From Cupriavidus consociatus (GTDB taxonomy: Bacteria > Pseudomonadota > Gammaproteobacteria > Burkholderiales > Burkholderiaceae), in NCBI RefSeq assembly GCF_017814975.1, contig NZ_JAGIQA010000018.1, forward strand, positions 96,320-160,319: 64,000 nt of DNA, in the 5' to 3' direction. The position numbers were made by a program, and so were the translations under genes. The notes below the pieces were generated by a model, which ran no database searches, was not told where the DNA came from, and saw nothing but the letters and a program-made list of their open reading frames with translations. How positions within the stretch are numbered: the first letter of the stretch is position 1; every line of letters starts with the position of its first letter. This document shows positions 54,112 through 62,856 of the stretch, piece after piece.

Positions 54112-56050
54112 CGCCGACATCGTACTCTACGAGGGTATGCGGTTCGAACTAGTTGGGACACAGTACGAGATTGTTTCTAATCACAACGGGGCGGTTCGTT
54201 ATTTTGCTGTAGTCGGTGGAAAGCGGGCAATAACGATGCAACGCCAGAAGTTTGACACCCTTGTCCGGAACGGCCAACTGATACTGCAGCAAAGCGCAGA
54301 GAGTTCGATACTTCTCGGGATATCGGACGAACGCCTACAAAGGGCACTCCTGAAGCTCAGGTGTGCACAGGCGGCAATCAGTGTTCTCTTGCATCCGAGG
54401 TCGGAACGTGAGGTAGCAGCGTGGCTGCCCGGCTACTGGGCTAGCCTCGGGGTTGACACGGACATGCCTCATCCCCGGACCGTGACACGATGGGTCGCCC
54501 GGTTGATTGACAGGGGGACACAAGCATTTGTGCGCGACCACAAGCCTCATGGCAATTCGCACCCGAGGTTCGACGCGGACGTTGAGGATGCACTCGATTT
54601 CGTAATTCATGAGCACTATCTACAGCCCGAGAAGTGCACGTGCGCGGACCTGCATGCATATCTAATCGGACGCCTCGCCGAGACAGGAAGGCTGCTGACC
54701 TTAAGGAAAGGTGAGGTCATGAGTCGTAGGAGTATCCAGCGAAGGGTAGCGAAACTCGACCCTCACGATGTCGACGTGGCGAAATATGGCAAAGACGTCG
54801 CCGACAGGAGAGCGAGAGCTTCAGGGGTAAAGACAAAATGTCGCCGCGTCCTCGAATACGTGCAGTACGACTCGGTATGCCTCGATATTCTGGTTGTTCA
54901 CGATGACACAGGAGAAGTCCTGGGTAGACCTTGGATGACCGCATATCTGGACATCTACTCGCGCTGCCTAGTGGGTCGGCACATCAGCATGCTACCGCCA
55001 TCGGCGTGCGCCGCACTAGCTGCGTTGAAGGATCTGATCACAGCGCCAACGCGAGGCAAGCCTGGCGGCATACCGGAGGCCGGTACTCCTGATTTTGGAT
55101 CGGAATTTGAGAACTCGGGCCTGATGCGCGCGACGGATAAGCTCGGCATCCGTACTAAGTTGCCAGCAGTGAGGGACCCAAATGACAAAGCCTTCATCGA
55201 GTCCTTCAATGGAACCGTACAGAATTTCTGCCACCACTTTCCGGGTACGACATTCTCCAAGCCAGAAGATCGCAGACACTACCCGGCGGAAAAGAAAGCC
55301 TGCCTCGGTCTGGGGGCTTTCATCGCTCGATTCGACGACTGGACTGACAACGACTACCACGTTCGGCCGCATAGCGGTACCGGCAGGGCTCCAATCAAAC
55401 TTTGGAATGAATCGGTCCGGCTTGTACAGCCTCTCTATTACACGGAGGAGGATGCCGATCAAATCTGCCGCAAGCCAATCAACTGCAGGATCAATGACGG
55501 CCGTGTCCATCATTACATCACCCTCGATTGGTATAGCCCGACGCTAGCTGCCCTGGAGCGCGCAGGAAAAAAAGACGTGGTGATGCTGATCGACGAACTC
55601 GACCTCAGCTACGTGCTTGTCGAGAATCCGGATGGTCCAGGAATGCCGTCGATTCGTGCCGAATCGACGGAGCCCGAGTACACGGCTGGCCTTACCCTTG
55701 ACCTACACGAGGCTTGCTTGAAAGAGCGGAAGCAATGGGCGGAACGTGATGTGGCCGAACTCGGGCCGTATGGTCTTCTGTACGCGAAGTATAAGGTCCT
55801 CCAGGCGGCACAGGATGCGGTAGCGGCAGGAAAAAAGATCCGAACGATCAACATGCGGAAAATGGAAGACCTGCGCGAAAAGGCTGCGCAGGCGCAAAAG
55901 GTTGTAGAAGATCGCGGCCTTTACCGACCCTCTGATCTTGGGGTTCCTCGAAAGCCATCGACGGGAACTACCAATGACGATTCGGCGAACACAGATGACG
56001 AGACGCTGCCGCGCCGTAGCCGTCCAAAGGCCTTCGATGCCGAGGAGTAA
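54083..56050 (+). CDS. tnsB: TnsB-like DDE transposase
   Basis: 655 residues from the ATG at 54083, which has GGAG at the right spacing; an ATG at 54071 is also in frame. The N-terminal part holds DNA-binding helices, the rve core spans about 255-390 with D263 (VQYDSV), D337 (TPDFGSEF) and E373 (FIESFNGTV), and a beta-barrel domain with a basic/acidic tail follows, as in MuA/TnsB. The second and third acids are 35 residues apart as expected. TnsB binds the ends and joins the 3' strands to target. The tail (EDLREKAAQAQKVVEDRGLY onward) probably contacts TnsC. Confidence 0.92.
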   Translation: MDAQISTTPSADIVLYEGMRFELVGTQYEIVSNHNGAVRYFAVVGGKRAITMQRQKFDTLVRNGQLILQQSAESSILLGISDERLQRALLKLRCAQAAISVLLHPRSEREVAAWLPGYWASLGVDTDMPHPRTVTRWVARLIDRGTQAFVRDHKPHGNSHPRFDADVEDALDFVIHEHYLQPEKCTCADLHAYLIGRLAETGRLLTLRKGEVMSRRSIQRRVAKLDPHDVDVAKYGKDVADRRARASGVKTKCRRVLEYVQYDSVCLDILVVHDDTGEVLGRPWMTAYLDIYSRCLVGRHISMLPPSACAALAALKDLITAPTRGKPGGIPEAGTPDFGSEFENSGLMRATDKLGIRTKLPAVRDPNDKAFIESFNGTVQNFCHHFPGTTFSKPEDRRHYPAEKKACLGLGAFIARFDDWTDNDYHVRPHSGTGRAPIKLWNESVRLVQPLYYTEEDADQICRKPINCRINDGRVHHYITLDWYSPTLAALERAGKKDVVMLIDELDLSYVLVENPDGPGMPSIRAESTEPEYTAGLTLDLHEACLKERKQWAERDVAELGPYGLLYAKYKVLQAAQDAVAAGKKIRTINMRKMEDLREKAAQAQKVVEDRGLYRPSDLGVPRKPSTGTTNDDSANTDDETLPRRSRPKAFDAEE

Positions 56051-56416
56051 TGATCATGGCCGAACTTACCTGCCAGCCCCTAACTGAGGTGTTGGAGCGT
56101 CGCGATACGCCGTCCCGAGTTGACGGAGGAATCAAGGCCACCACAATTCCCAGCCCCAAAGTCGCCAGCGCCATGCTTAGCATACGCAAACTTCTCGATG
56201 GCGCTCCATGTGCTTCCGTAAGCCTGATCTACGCGCCCGTGACCGGATTGGGCAAGGCTGGGTTCGCGATCCGCCTCATTAACGAGCACCTTCGGGTATC
56301 GCTATGCAATCACGGATGGAAAGGACCGGGCTATCGCCAACGAAACGATTGACAAGCTTGGTGTTGCTCGGCAGGAACGTCTTCATCCGACTGCCATTGA
56401 AGTCAAGGAGATTTGA
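56050..56416 (+). pseudogene. Truncated, frameshifted TnsC-like ATPase fragment
   Basis: The first frame (ATG at 56050 or 56056) reads IPSPKVASAMLSIRKLLDGA and LIYAPVTGLGKAGFAIRLINEHL, which aligns with the TnsC start downstream (HPDYVLAMEGIRECIRDSAY... VVGEGGMGKTRLAKQLIKDL). The Walker A is degenerate: GKA replaces GKT. Near 56290-56300 the coding quality shifts one base into GYRYAITDGKDRAIANETID and ends KLGVARQERLHPTAIEVKEI at 56414-56416, matching the place of the YVSIDGKLSAEALEES block of TnsC. Both this unit and tnsC start with TGATCATG. A short duplicate or decoy of TnsC; if frameshifting is programmed it would be about 120 residues. Confidence 0.6.
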
Positions 56417-56418
56417 TC

Positions 56419-57402
56419 ATGCCGACACAAGCTCATTTCTCGCTGCCGAAGTCACTATCACAAGCGGAAGGGGATGCCTCATCCATAGTCTATGGGCAGA
56501 TCAAAGCCATTACCATCCGCCACCCTGATTACGTGCTGGCAATGGAGGGCATACGAGAGTGTATTCGCGACTCTGCCTATTCTGAGGAGTCGCGTGGCTG
56601 CATGGTGGTGGGGGAGGGGGGGATGGGCAAGACAAGATTGGCCAAGCAGCTCATAAAAGACCTTGACGATACTCCTACGCGAATTAAGCGTCGATGTGAA
56701 ATCAAGCTTCGGCATGCATTCTATGTCTCCATCGATGGGAAGTTATCTGCCGAGGCGTTGGAGGAATCAATGCTACGTGAACTTCACGACGCGAATCCGG
56801 CTGGCGGAAGCCCACAAAGCAAGATGGCGCGCATTCTCGAACAATTTGACCAGTGCGAGACTTATGTTGCGCTTATTGATGAGGTGCATCAAATGGCACA
56901 TAAAAAACGCTTGTCTGCGCCCATTGAAGGTGTACTTAAGAAGATAACTGAGAGTAAGACGGTTGTATGCCTGATGGCGGCTGAAGGCGGACTGGAATTG
57001 TTTAGGAATGATCCCCAGATGGCACGAAGATTTCCGAAATTTACGCTTCACCCGTTCACACCGGGAATACCGAAGGATCCGGGGCTACTGCAAGGGTTCC
57101 TGTTGGGGATGCGCAACGAGATCATCAAACGAACACCTATCAGGGATATGCCTGACTTTGAGGTATATACGAACGTCTTGCGCATGTATGTTGGCGCCGG
57201 CGGAAACATCGCGTTTACCACGACGCTTCTTGCGGACGCCGCTAAGCGAGCCGTGAGGGAGGGACGTGAGTGTTTTACTTTGCAGGATCTGGCTGCTGTC
57301 TGGTCGGTTGATAACTTCGATTCGGTAAGGCTGCGTTCCTGCAGCGAGAATCCCTTCACCGCAGACGAGCGTACATTGGGTCGGGCCATCAGGAGGCTAT
57401 GA
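56419..57402 (+). CDS. tnsC: TnsC-like AAA+ ATPase
   Basis: 327 residues from the ATG at 56419. Walker A is GEGGMGKT at about 65-72 and Walker B is VALIDEVHQM near 150-159, with an arginine-finger-type RRFPKFTLHPF segment near 200. The size matches the short TnsC/TniB type. TnsC joins the target selector (TniQ) to the transposase and regulates target choice. The start follows the upstream fragment's TGA by two bases and the stop overlaps the tniQ start (ATGATG), so translation is coupled along the operon. Confidence 0.9.
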   Translation: MPTQAHFSLPKSLSQAEGDASSIVYGQIKAITIRHPDYVLAMEGIRECIRDSAYSEESRGCMVVGEGGMGKTRLAKQLIKDLDDTPTRIKRRCEIKLRHAFYVSIDGKLSAEALEESMLRELHDANPAGGSPQSKMARILEQFDQCETYVALIDEVHQMAHKKRLSAPIEGVLKKITESKTVVCLMAAEGGLELFRNDPQMARRFPKFTLHPFTPGIPKDPGLLQGFLLGMRNEIIKRTPIRDMPDFEVYTNVLRMYVGAGGNIAFTTTLLADAAKRAVREGRECFTLQDLAAVWSVDNFDSVRLRSCSENPFTADERTLGRAIRRL

Positions 57403-59513
57403 TGGACTCTCAACCATTGGCCGTGTTGCCGATCATGGTGAACGACGGGTCCTGGCTGGAGAGTCCGGGGAGTGTTCTGACACGTGCCTCCGGTGAGAAT
57501 GGCTATAAAAGTCCAGAGAGCATGGTTTCAGTTCTACTGGGCATGGATTCTTGGGGATATGCGGAAAGCGCTTGTTGCAACCGCGAGCGCTTTAGGAGGA
57601 TTCTTTGGCGTTGTGGGATCCGAGATGTCGAAATAGAGCAGCTCAGCTATGTGCGGTCGGCAATGACGTCCGAGGCAGACCGAATGGTTGGCGCCCTCGC
57701 TTTTCCGGAAGCCATTTTTGGCTGCGAACTGGGAGCATTCTGTCCCGTGTGCCTCGGGGAAGATCCGTACTGGCGACGCCTCTGGGCGCTGCTTCCCTTT
57801 GCGGGGTGTCCAATACACGGGGTACTGATGCCTCGAACGTGTCCTGTCTGTAATTCACCTTTGGGATTCAACCGTCGATATCTGGATCGGTGCAACTGTG
57901 GAGGAGATCTAACGCTCGCAAAGGCAATTGAAGTCGACGTGTCGGCAGTAAAGTGGTGGCTTGATCTCGTGCGTCGAGGTGATCCTTGCGCTGTCCTTGC
58001 CGCTTACACCTTTATTGGCGTATCGCGGGTTCTGGGAGATGAGGGCAGGCGTTCTGAGGAAGCTCTGAAGGCTATCAATATTACTGCGAAGTGGCACCAG
58101 TCTCGCGACGCGTCGGAACTTGTGGAATACGTAGATCGGCAAATCATGCACCCGCGGCTGGTGCTGCTACCTTTGCTAATGCGGGAAGGGACGATGTGTG
58201 CCTCACTTGCGTTCGAGGCACTGAAGCATTGCAGGAAAACCACCGAGCATGTACCCATCGATGACGCACCTTTGACCAAGCGTCAGGCTCAGATGGCACT
58301 CGGGATCAAGCAATCGCACATGACGCATTTTGTGGAGAGAGGACTCCTCGACTTCGATTCCGGACTCCATGCCGCTGCACAGATGGTCAGCAAGGCTGCC
58401 ACGAATAAGATTCTTTGCGATGTAAGTTGTGTTAAGACGGCCGACGGGGTGCCTCAGCCTCTAACCATGTCACTCGCTGCAGTGGTACAAGAGATCGAAG
58501 GAGGCCAGCGGGTCTCTGGTGGCTTCGATCAGAAGGTGGGGCTGACTTCGCTGCGCACGTTGAAGCAATTTAAGAGTGCGGAGCAGCGATGCCTCGGCTA
58601 TCTGGATCTTGAGCAGACGGCGGCACGCATCGGTGCCTATGATGCAGCAGTCAGAAGCGTCATAGAATTTGGCTGGCTCAAGGCCGAACAGGTAAAAACG
58701 CCAGGACACCCCAAGAAGCTGATGTGTCTGCAGGCCGATGTCGATGCTTTTAACCAGACTTTCGTGTTTGGCGGCGTCTTGGCTCGCACCGTAGGTCAGA
58801 ACTCTACAAATTTCACAGAGAAGCTAAAGGCAGTCGGTGTTGAGCCCGTCGCGGGTCCAACAATCGACGGCAGTCTGCTCTATCTTTTCCGCCGCGAGGA
58901 TCTCGTTGGTGTGAATCTGGAAGAGCTAAGAGATCTAAAGCGCTATCCTACGGCCACAGGGAGAAGGCCTGCATATCTCCCGCCGAGTAAGCCGGACTCA
59001 ATGACCTTGGTCGAGGCAGCGAATCAACTCGAAATTCCATGGGCCGAGGCGCTTCTGTTGGTGAGACAGGGAAGGTTGAAGCCATCTGGAGATCTATCTC
59101 GCGAATGGAGAGTGACCATTGATTCTGTGCAAACGTTGCAGAACCTTGTGGGCAGCCACAACTGGATAACGATAGATAAGGCCGCACTATTGCTCGGCGT
59201 TTCTCGCGTACATTTGGAGCACGGCCTAGCGGTGCACGCGGGTGCGTCGACAATACACTTAGGAAGTTTACGCCTGATAACCAGAGAGGATCTTCGATCG
59301 ATCCGGGAGCTTAAGAGCCAGTACTACACTGCCAAGGAAGCCGGTGCCATTTTCGGGTTGAACAGATCGCATTTGCCCAACATGGAGAATCGGGGTGAGA
59401 TTGCCTCGAAAGAGGCGCCATCAGGTTCAAGCCCGCACCTAGTCAGGCTTTATGCGAAGAAGGACGTGGATCGGATCTTTCGAGACTGGAAGCGGAACGA
59501 GTCCGTAGAGTAG
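57399..59513 (+). CDS. tniQ: TniQ/TnsD-type target-selection protein
   Basis: 704 residues. The N-terminal 170 residues form the TniQ domain with its zinc ligands: CPVCLGED at 115-122, CPIHG at 137-141, CPVCNSPLGF at 148-157 and CNCGGDL at 165-171. After this come several HTH-like repeats (LTKRQAQMALGIKQSHMTHFVERG; SMTLVEAANQLEIPWAEALLLVRQG; ITIDKAALLLGVSRVHLEHGL; YYTAKEAGAIFGLNRSHLPNM). The long repeat-rich tail suggests TnsD-like recognition of a specific site. TnsD in Tn7 binds glmS; no attachment gene is visible here, so the site is unknown. Confidence 0.88.
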   Translation: MMDSQPLAVLPIMVNDGSWLESPGSVLTRASGENGYKSPESMVSVLLGMDSWGYAESACCNRERFRRILWRCGIRDVEIEQLSYVRSAMTSEADRMVGALAFPEAIFGCELGAFCPVCLGEDPYWRRLWALLPFAGCPIHGVLMPRTCPVCNSPLGFNRRYLDRCNCGGDLTLAKAIEVDVSAVKWWLDLVRRGDPCAVLAAYTFIGVSRVLGDEGRRSEEALKAINITAKWHQSRDASELVEYVDRQIMHPRLVLLPLLMREGTMCASLAFEALKHCRKTTEHVPIDDAPLTKRQAQMALGIKQSHMTHFVERGLLDFDSGLHAAAQMVSKAATNKILCDVSCVKTADGVPQPLTMSLAAVVQEIEGGQRVSGGFDQKVGLTSLRTLKQFKSAEQRCLGYLDLEQTAARIGAYDAAVRSVIEFGWLKAEQVKTPGHPKKLMCLQADVDAFNQTFVFGGVLARTVGQNSTNFTEKLKAVGVEPVAGPTIDGSLLYLFRREDLVGVNLEELRDLKRYPTATGRRPAYLPPSKPDSMTLVEAANQLEIPWAEALLLVRQGRLKPSGDLSREWRVTIDSVQTLQNLVGSHNWITIDKAALLLGVSRVHLEHGLAVHAGASTIHLGSLRLITREDLRSIRELKSQYYTAKEAGAIFGLNRSHLPNMENRGEIASKEAPSGSSPHLVRLYAKKDVDRIFRDWKRNESVE

Positions 59514-59973
59514 TTTACCGTTACACCAGTCAGCTACGTCCATTTATCTTGCGCGGAGTGCGCCGGACTCATATTTTGCTCTGCGCTTTCCCTGGCTATC
59601 AGTCCGGCAAAACACGAGGCTGACCTTCAGGTGCGTGCTGAATAAAATACATACCGCAAATTCAAACAAGTGGCGAATACGCGCGACAACTACTGTTTGC
59701 AAACGGGCGAAGCAGCAGAGGTCTATTTGCTATAGTTTTGCCCTTCTAGCGAGAGTGTGTACCCACTTCATTCGGGAAAGGCGCTCGTAGTGGCAGTTGT
59801 TGGCCCCAACGGCGGTTACATCCGGCGTCCTCGACATTTACTCGCGGCAGCGGAACTCGAAGTCATTGAATTTGTTAGGAGTTGAAAGGCGTTGGGCATG
59901 GCCCTCGGCGTTTGTTGTTGTTGTAAATAGGTTGTTGTTGTCGCGGATGTTTTAATTTAGAACGGAGCAAGCA
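59514..59973. other. AT-rich leader between tniQ and the TIR operon
   Basis: No gene is seen. A run of TTG repeats with an interruption lies at about 59920-59945 (GTTTGTTGTTGTTGT, GGTTGTTGTTGTCG) just ahead of the TIR-like gene. GTGGCGAATACGCGC near 59678 shares AATACGC with repeats at 50643 and 52106. The stretch probably holds the promoter of the TIR operon. Confidence 0.45.
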
Positions 59974-60363
59974 ATGGCTAAAAAAAGGGTTTTCATCAGT
60001 TTTGACTACGACCACGACGAGACGCTAAAAACATTTCTCGTGGGGCAAGCAAAAAACGAGGACAGCCCTTTCGAATTTGCAGACTGGTCGATCAAGGAAC
60101 ATATCAATGACGATTGGAAGGCCAAAGCTCGTACAAGGATCAAGTCTGTCGATGTCGTTTGCGTGATTTGCGGCGAGCACACCGATACAGCGACGGGCGT
60201 GAGTGCCGAGGTTAAGATTGCGCAGGAGGAGGGCGTCTCATACTTCCTGCTCCAGGGATATGCGGACAAGACTTGCAAGAAGCCCAAAGCAGCCAAGGAC
60301 ACCGACAAGCTCTATAAATGGACTTGGGATAACCTCAAGAAGCTCGTGGGCGGAGCCCGCTAA
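59974..60363 (+). CDS. TIR-like signalling protein (ThsB/DUF1863 type)
   Basis: 129 residues. It opens KKRVFISFDYDHDETLKTFLVGQ, the TIR-like DUF1863 start, followed by FADWSIKEHINDDWKAKARTRI, then VDVVCVICGEHTDTATGVSAEVKIA with a candidate catalytic glutamate in SAEVKIAQEEG. In Thoeris systems ThsB proteins of this type make a cyclic ADP-ribose-like signal from NAD after phage sensing. The ATG has CGGAG ahead and the stop overlaps the caspase-like gene start (TAATG). The pairing with a caspase-like protease points to a TIR-to-protease signalling system. Confidence 0.8.
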   Translation: MAKKRVFISFDYDHDETLKTFLVGQAKNEDSPFEFADWSIKEHINDDWKAKARTRIKSVDVVCVICGEHTDTATGVSAEVKIAQEEGVSYFLLQGYADKTCKKPKAAKDTDKLYKWTWDNLKKLVGGAR

Positions 60364-61355
60364 TGAAGAGAGCACTCGTCATCGGCATCGACGACTATCC
60401 CGCCAGCCCTTTGCGCGGATGTGTAAACGATGCGACGGCCGTTTCCCGGTTGCTAGAGGCGAATGGGGATGGGTCGCCAAACTTCTCGGTCCGAACTCTG
60501 ACAAGCAATGACGCAGATGTAGGAAACGCTGCGCTTCAATTGGCGGTCTCCGAGTTGTTTAAGGGCGGTAACGCTGAGACTGCGCTGCTCTATTTCGCCG
60601 GTCATGGGATTATTAACCCGGAGACCAATGCTGGCTATATCGTCGGCAGCGATGGTCGCCGTGGCGCCTGGGGCATGTCGTTGGCCGAAATTCTGGGGCT
60701 CGCGAATGACGCACATCCAAGAATTCGTTCGACTGTCATTATCCTAGACTGCTGCCATTCGGGCTATGCCGGTGAAGTAGCGGGATTGCCTGTCGGCAGC
60801 CCATCGGTGATCGGTACCGGCGTTACTATTTTGACCGCATGCCATCGTGAGGGCACCGCAGAGGACGGGCAGCGCCATGGGGTCTTTACGGACATTCTTC
60901 TCGATGGCCTTCAGGGAGGATGTTCTGACATCCGTGGAAACATTACGCCAGCGGCGCTCTATTCCCATGTAGACCAGACGTTGGGGGCGTGGGAACAGCG
61001 CCCCATCTACAAGGCAAACGTTCAAAGCTTTGTAACGCTTCGCCAAGTCGAGCCCAAGATTCCGTTTGATGTGCTTCGTCGGCTGCCGACTTACTTTCCG
61101 GAGCCGGCCACTGTCTTTGCGCTCGATCCCTCTTTCGAGCCAGATCGCGAAAACATACCTGAAGAATTCAGGAGCATTCCGGTCAACGAGGACAACGTTA
61201 GAGTTTTCAAAGAGTTGCAAAAATGCAATCGGCACGGCCTCGTCGTTCCGGTGGACGCCGAACACATGTACTACGCGGCTATCGAGTCCAAAGGTTGCAG
61301 ACTGACTGCGCTCGGAGCGCACTATCGCAAGCTCGCCGAAATGAAGCGCCTGTGA
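60363..61355 (+). CDS. Caspase-like cysteine protease (peptidase C14 family)
   Basis: 330 residues. The p20-like domain starts at once (KRALVIGIDDYPASPLRGCVNDA). The catalytic dyad is H81 in LLYFAGHGIINP and C131 in ILDCCHSGYAGE. The last 120 residues form a separate region (IPFDVLRRLPTYFPEP... RVFKELQKCNRHGLVVPVDAEHMYYAAIESKGC), possibly the ligand sensor or a partner-binding domain. It is coupled to the TIR-like gene. TIR-made signals that switch on caspase-like proteases are known in a Thoeris subtype; that this one is activated so is inference. Confidence 0.85.
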   Translation: MKRALVIGIDDYPASPLRGCVNDATAVSRLLEANGDGSPNFSVRTLTSNDADVGNAALQLAVSELFKGGNAETALLYFAGHGIINPETNAGYIVGSDGRRGAWGMSLAEILGLANDAHPRIRSTVIILDCCHSGYAGEVAGLPVGSPSVIGTGVTILTACHREGTAEDGQRHGVFTDILLDGLQGGCSDIRGNITPAALYSHVDQTLGAWEQRPIYKANVQSFVTLRQVEPKIPFDVLRRLPTYFPEPATVFALDPSFEPDRENIPEEFRSIPVNEDNVRVFKELQKCNRHGLVVPVDAEHMYYAAIESKGCRLTALGAHYRKLAEMKRL

Positions 61356-61395
61356 TGACTTCGACCCGCTGAACCACTGCATCAGAATAAGAGAT

Positions 61396-62571
61396 ATGAA
61401 GCGCTACATTATCCTCCGACGTGATGCCACACAGCAAACAGGGCTGCGGAACTTCGGCCCCGCGTTGGAGGCGCAGGATAGGGCATTACCAAATCTTTCG
61501 ACCGAACGAATCCCGGATCACGCCATCGCCGAGCTAGCGGGTGATCCTCTGGTGGAGATGATCACACCGGCAATGCCAACCAGATTGATCACACCTCTGA
61601 CTTCCGACGCTTCGGCCTCGGAAATGTCGGAGCCGAATTGGGGAATCGAGGCTATTGGTGCTAGCCAGAGTCCGTGCACAGGGGCTGGCGTGACAATGGC
61701 GGTGTTGGACACCGGAATCCATCGTACTCATCCGGCATTTGATGGAATTACTCTGATTGAGAAGGATTTTAGCGGCTGTGGCGATGGCGATAGTAATGGC
61801 CACGGGACGCATTGCGCTGGAACTATTTTCGGGCGCGATGTAGGGAAGCGCATCGGTGTTGCTAGGGGCGTGAACCGCGCAGTAATTGGCAAAGTTCTCA
61901 GAGACGACGGAACGGGGCAGTCCGACATGGTCTTCAATGCGCTCATCTGGGCGATGCAGGAGCGTGCTGACATCATCTCTATGTCGCTCGGTTTCGATTT
62001 CCCGGGCATGGTCACCAGACTGACCCAGGATGGTTGGCCCGTCGATCTCGCGACGTCGAATGCGCTGGAGGCATACCGCGGTAACCTACGAATGTTTGAT
62101 GCAATCATGAGCGTTCTAAAGGCGCAGACTGCCTTCGGTGTGGCGCCGCTGGTAATCGCTGCAGCGGGCAATGAGAGCCGGCGTGCAGTGAATCCAGAAT
62201 ATCGAATTGCGGCTGCACTCCCTGCTGCAGCCGCTGATGTAGTGTCCGTGGCAGCAGTTGGACGGGCCGGTACAAAATACGCCGTCGCCAATTTTTCCAA
62301 TAGTCTTGCCTTGATTGCCGGCCCTGGTGTGGACATTACCTCGGCATGGCCAGATGGCGGGCTGCACACGATCAGCGGGACCAGTATGGCATGTCCTCAT
62401 GTGGCTGGCATCGCGGCCCTTTGGTGGGATTCAGTGCGTAGATCCGGCGTGCGTCCGACCGCTAAGAATGTTATGGCGAGACTATTGGCACATGCCCGCA
62501 AGGATGAGTTCGTAGCAAACACTGATGAAGCCGACATCGGGCAAGGTCTCGTAATGGCGCCACAGGGTTGA
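61396..62571 (+). CDS. Subtilisin-like serine protease (S8 family)
   Basis: 391 residues. An N-terminal 85-residue part looks like a prodomain or inhibitor-like region (KRYIILRRDATQQTGLRNF... IAELAGDPLVEMITP). The triad is D105 (VLDTGIHRTHP), H136 (NGHGTHCAG) and S330 (GTSMACPHVAG), with oxyanion N259 in AAAGNES. No signal peptide is visible, so the enzyme is cytoplasmic, unlike most subtilases. Third gene of the TIR/caspase operon, 40 bases after the caspase gene. The caspase-like protease may cut the N-terminal region to free the subtilase, a cascade suggested by order and structure only. Confidence 0.88.
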   Translation: MKRYIILRRDATQQTGLRNFGPALEAQDRALPNLSTERIPDHAIAELAGDPLVEMITPAMPTRLITPLTSDASASEMSEPNWGIEAIGASQSPCTGAGVTMAVLDTGIHRTHPAFDGITLIEKDFSGCGDGDSNGHGTHCAGTIFGRDVGKRIGVARGVNRAVIGKVLRDDGTGQSDMVFNALIWAMQERADIISMSLGFDFPGMVTRLTQDGWPVDLATSNALEAYRGNLRMFDAIMSVLKAQTAFGVAPLVIAAAGNESRRAVNPEYRIAAALPAAAADVVSVAAVGRAGTKYAVANFSNSLALIAGPGVDITSAWPDGGLHTISGTSMACPHVAGIAALWWDSVRRSGVRPTAKNVMARLLAHARKDEFVANTDEADIGQGLVMAPQG

Positions 62572-62745
62572 CGCTCGTTTTATCCCAAAACACAGAAGAA
62601 TGAGCGCTTCTGCGCCGAGCACCAGGCGGTAATCGGTCGGCGAATATCGTGCCGAATTCGTATCAATTGCCCTTGACACCGGCCCTTGTGTTTGCCGAGC
62701 TGTTGTTAATCCTGAGTCGATCGACTGCATGGATCGGCCAGTTTG

Positions 62746-62795
62746 AGTGTCAGAGAACATCGAGCGGCTTGCGCCGCTCGATGTTCTCTGACACT
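62746..62795. repeat. Perfect 23-bp inverted repeat with a 4-base loop
   Basis: Arms at 62746-62768 and 62773-62795 are exact reverse complements, with TTGC between. Each arm begins AGTGTCAGAGAACATCG from the outside. No T-run follows, so it is not a standard terminator. It could be a cruciform protein site or two abutted mobile-element ends. Confidence 0.85.
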
Positions 62796-62856
62796 TGTAC
62801 CGGCCGCTGCATAGTTCTCGATAACAATCGGTTTGCTGATCCTAGCCCCAGGGGTG

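Larger units (their letters stand above)
53084..59513 (+). mobile_element. Core module of a Tn7-like transposon (tnsA-tnsB-tnsC-tniQ)
   Basis: Four recognisable transposition genes in the canonical order and on one strand, with two extra small coding units inserted before tnsB and tnsC. Only the core is marked because neither transposon end could be found. In Tn7 the cargo lies beyond the last tns gene, so the TIR/caspase/subtilase genes and those to the right edge are likely cargo. Confidence 0.8.
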
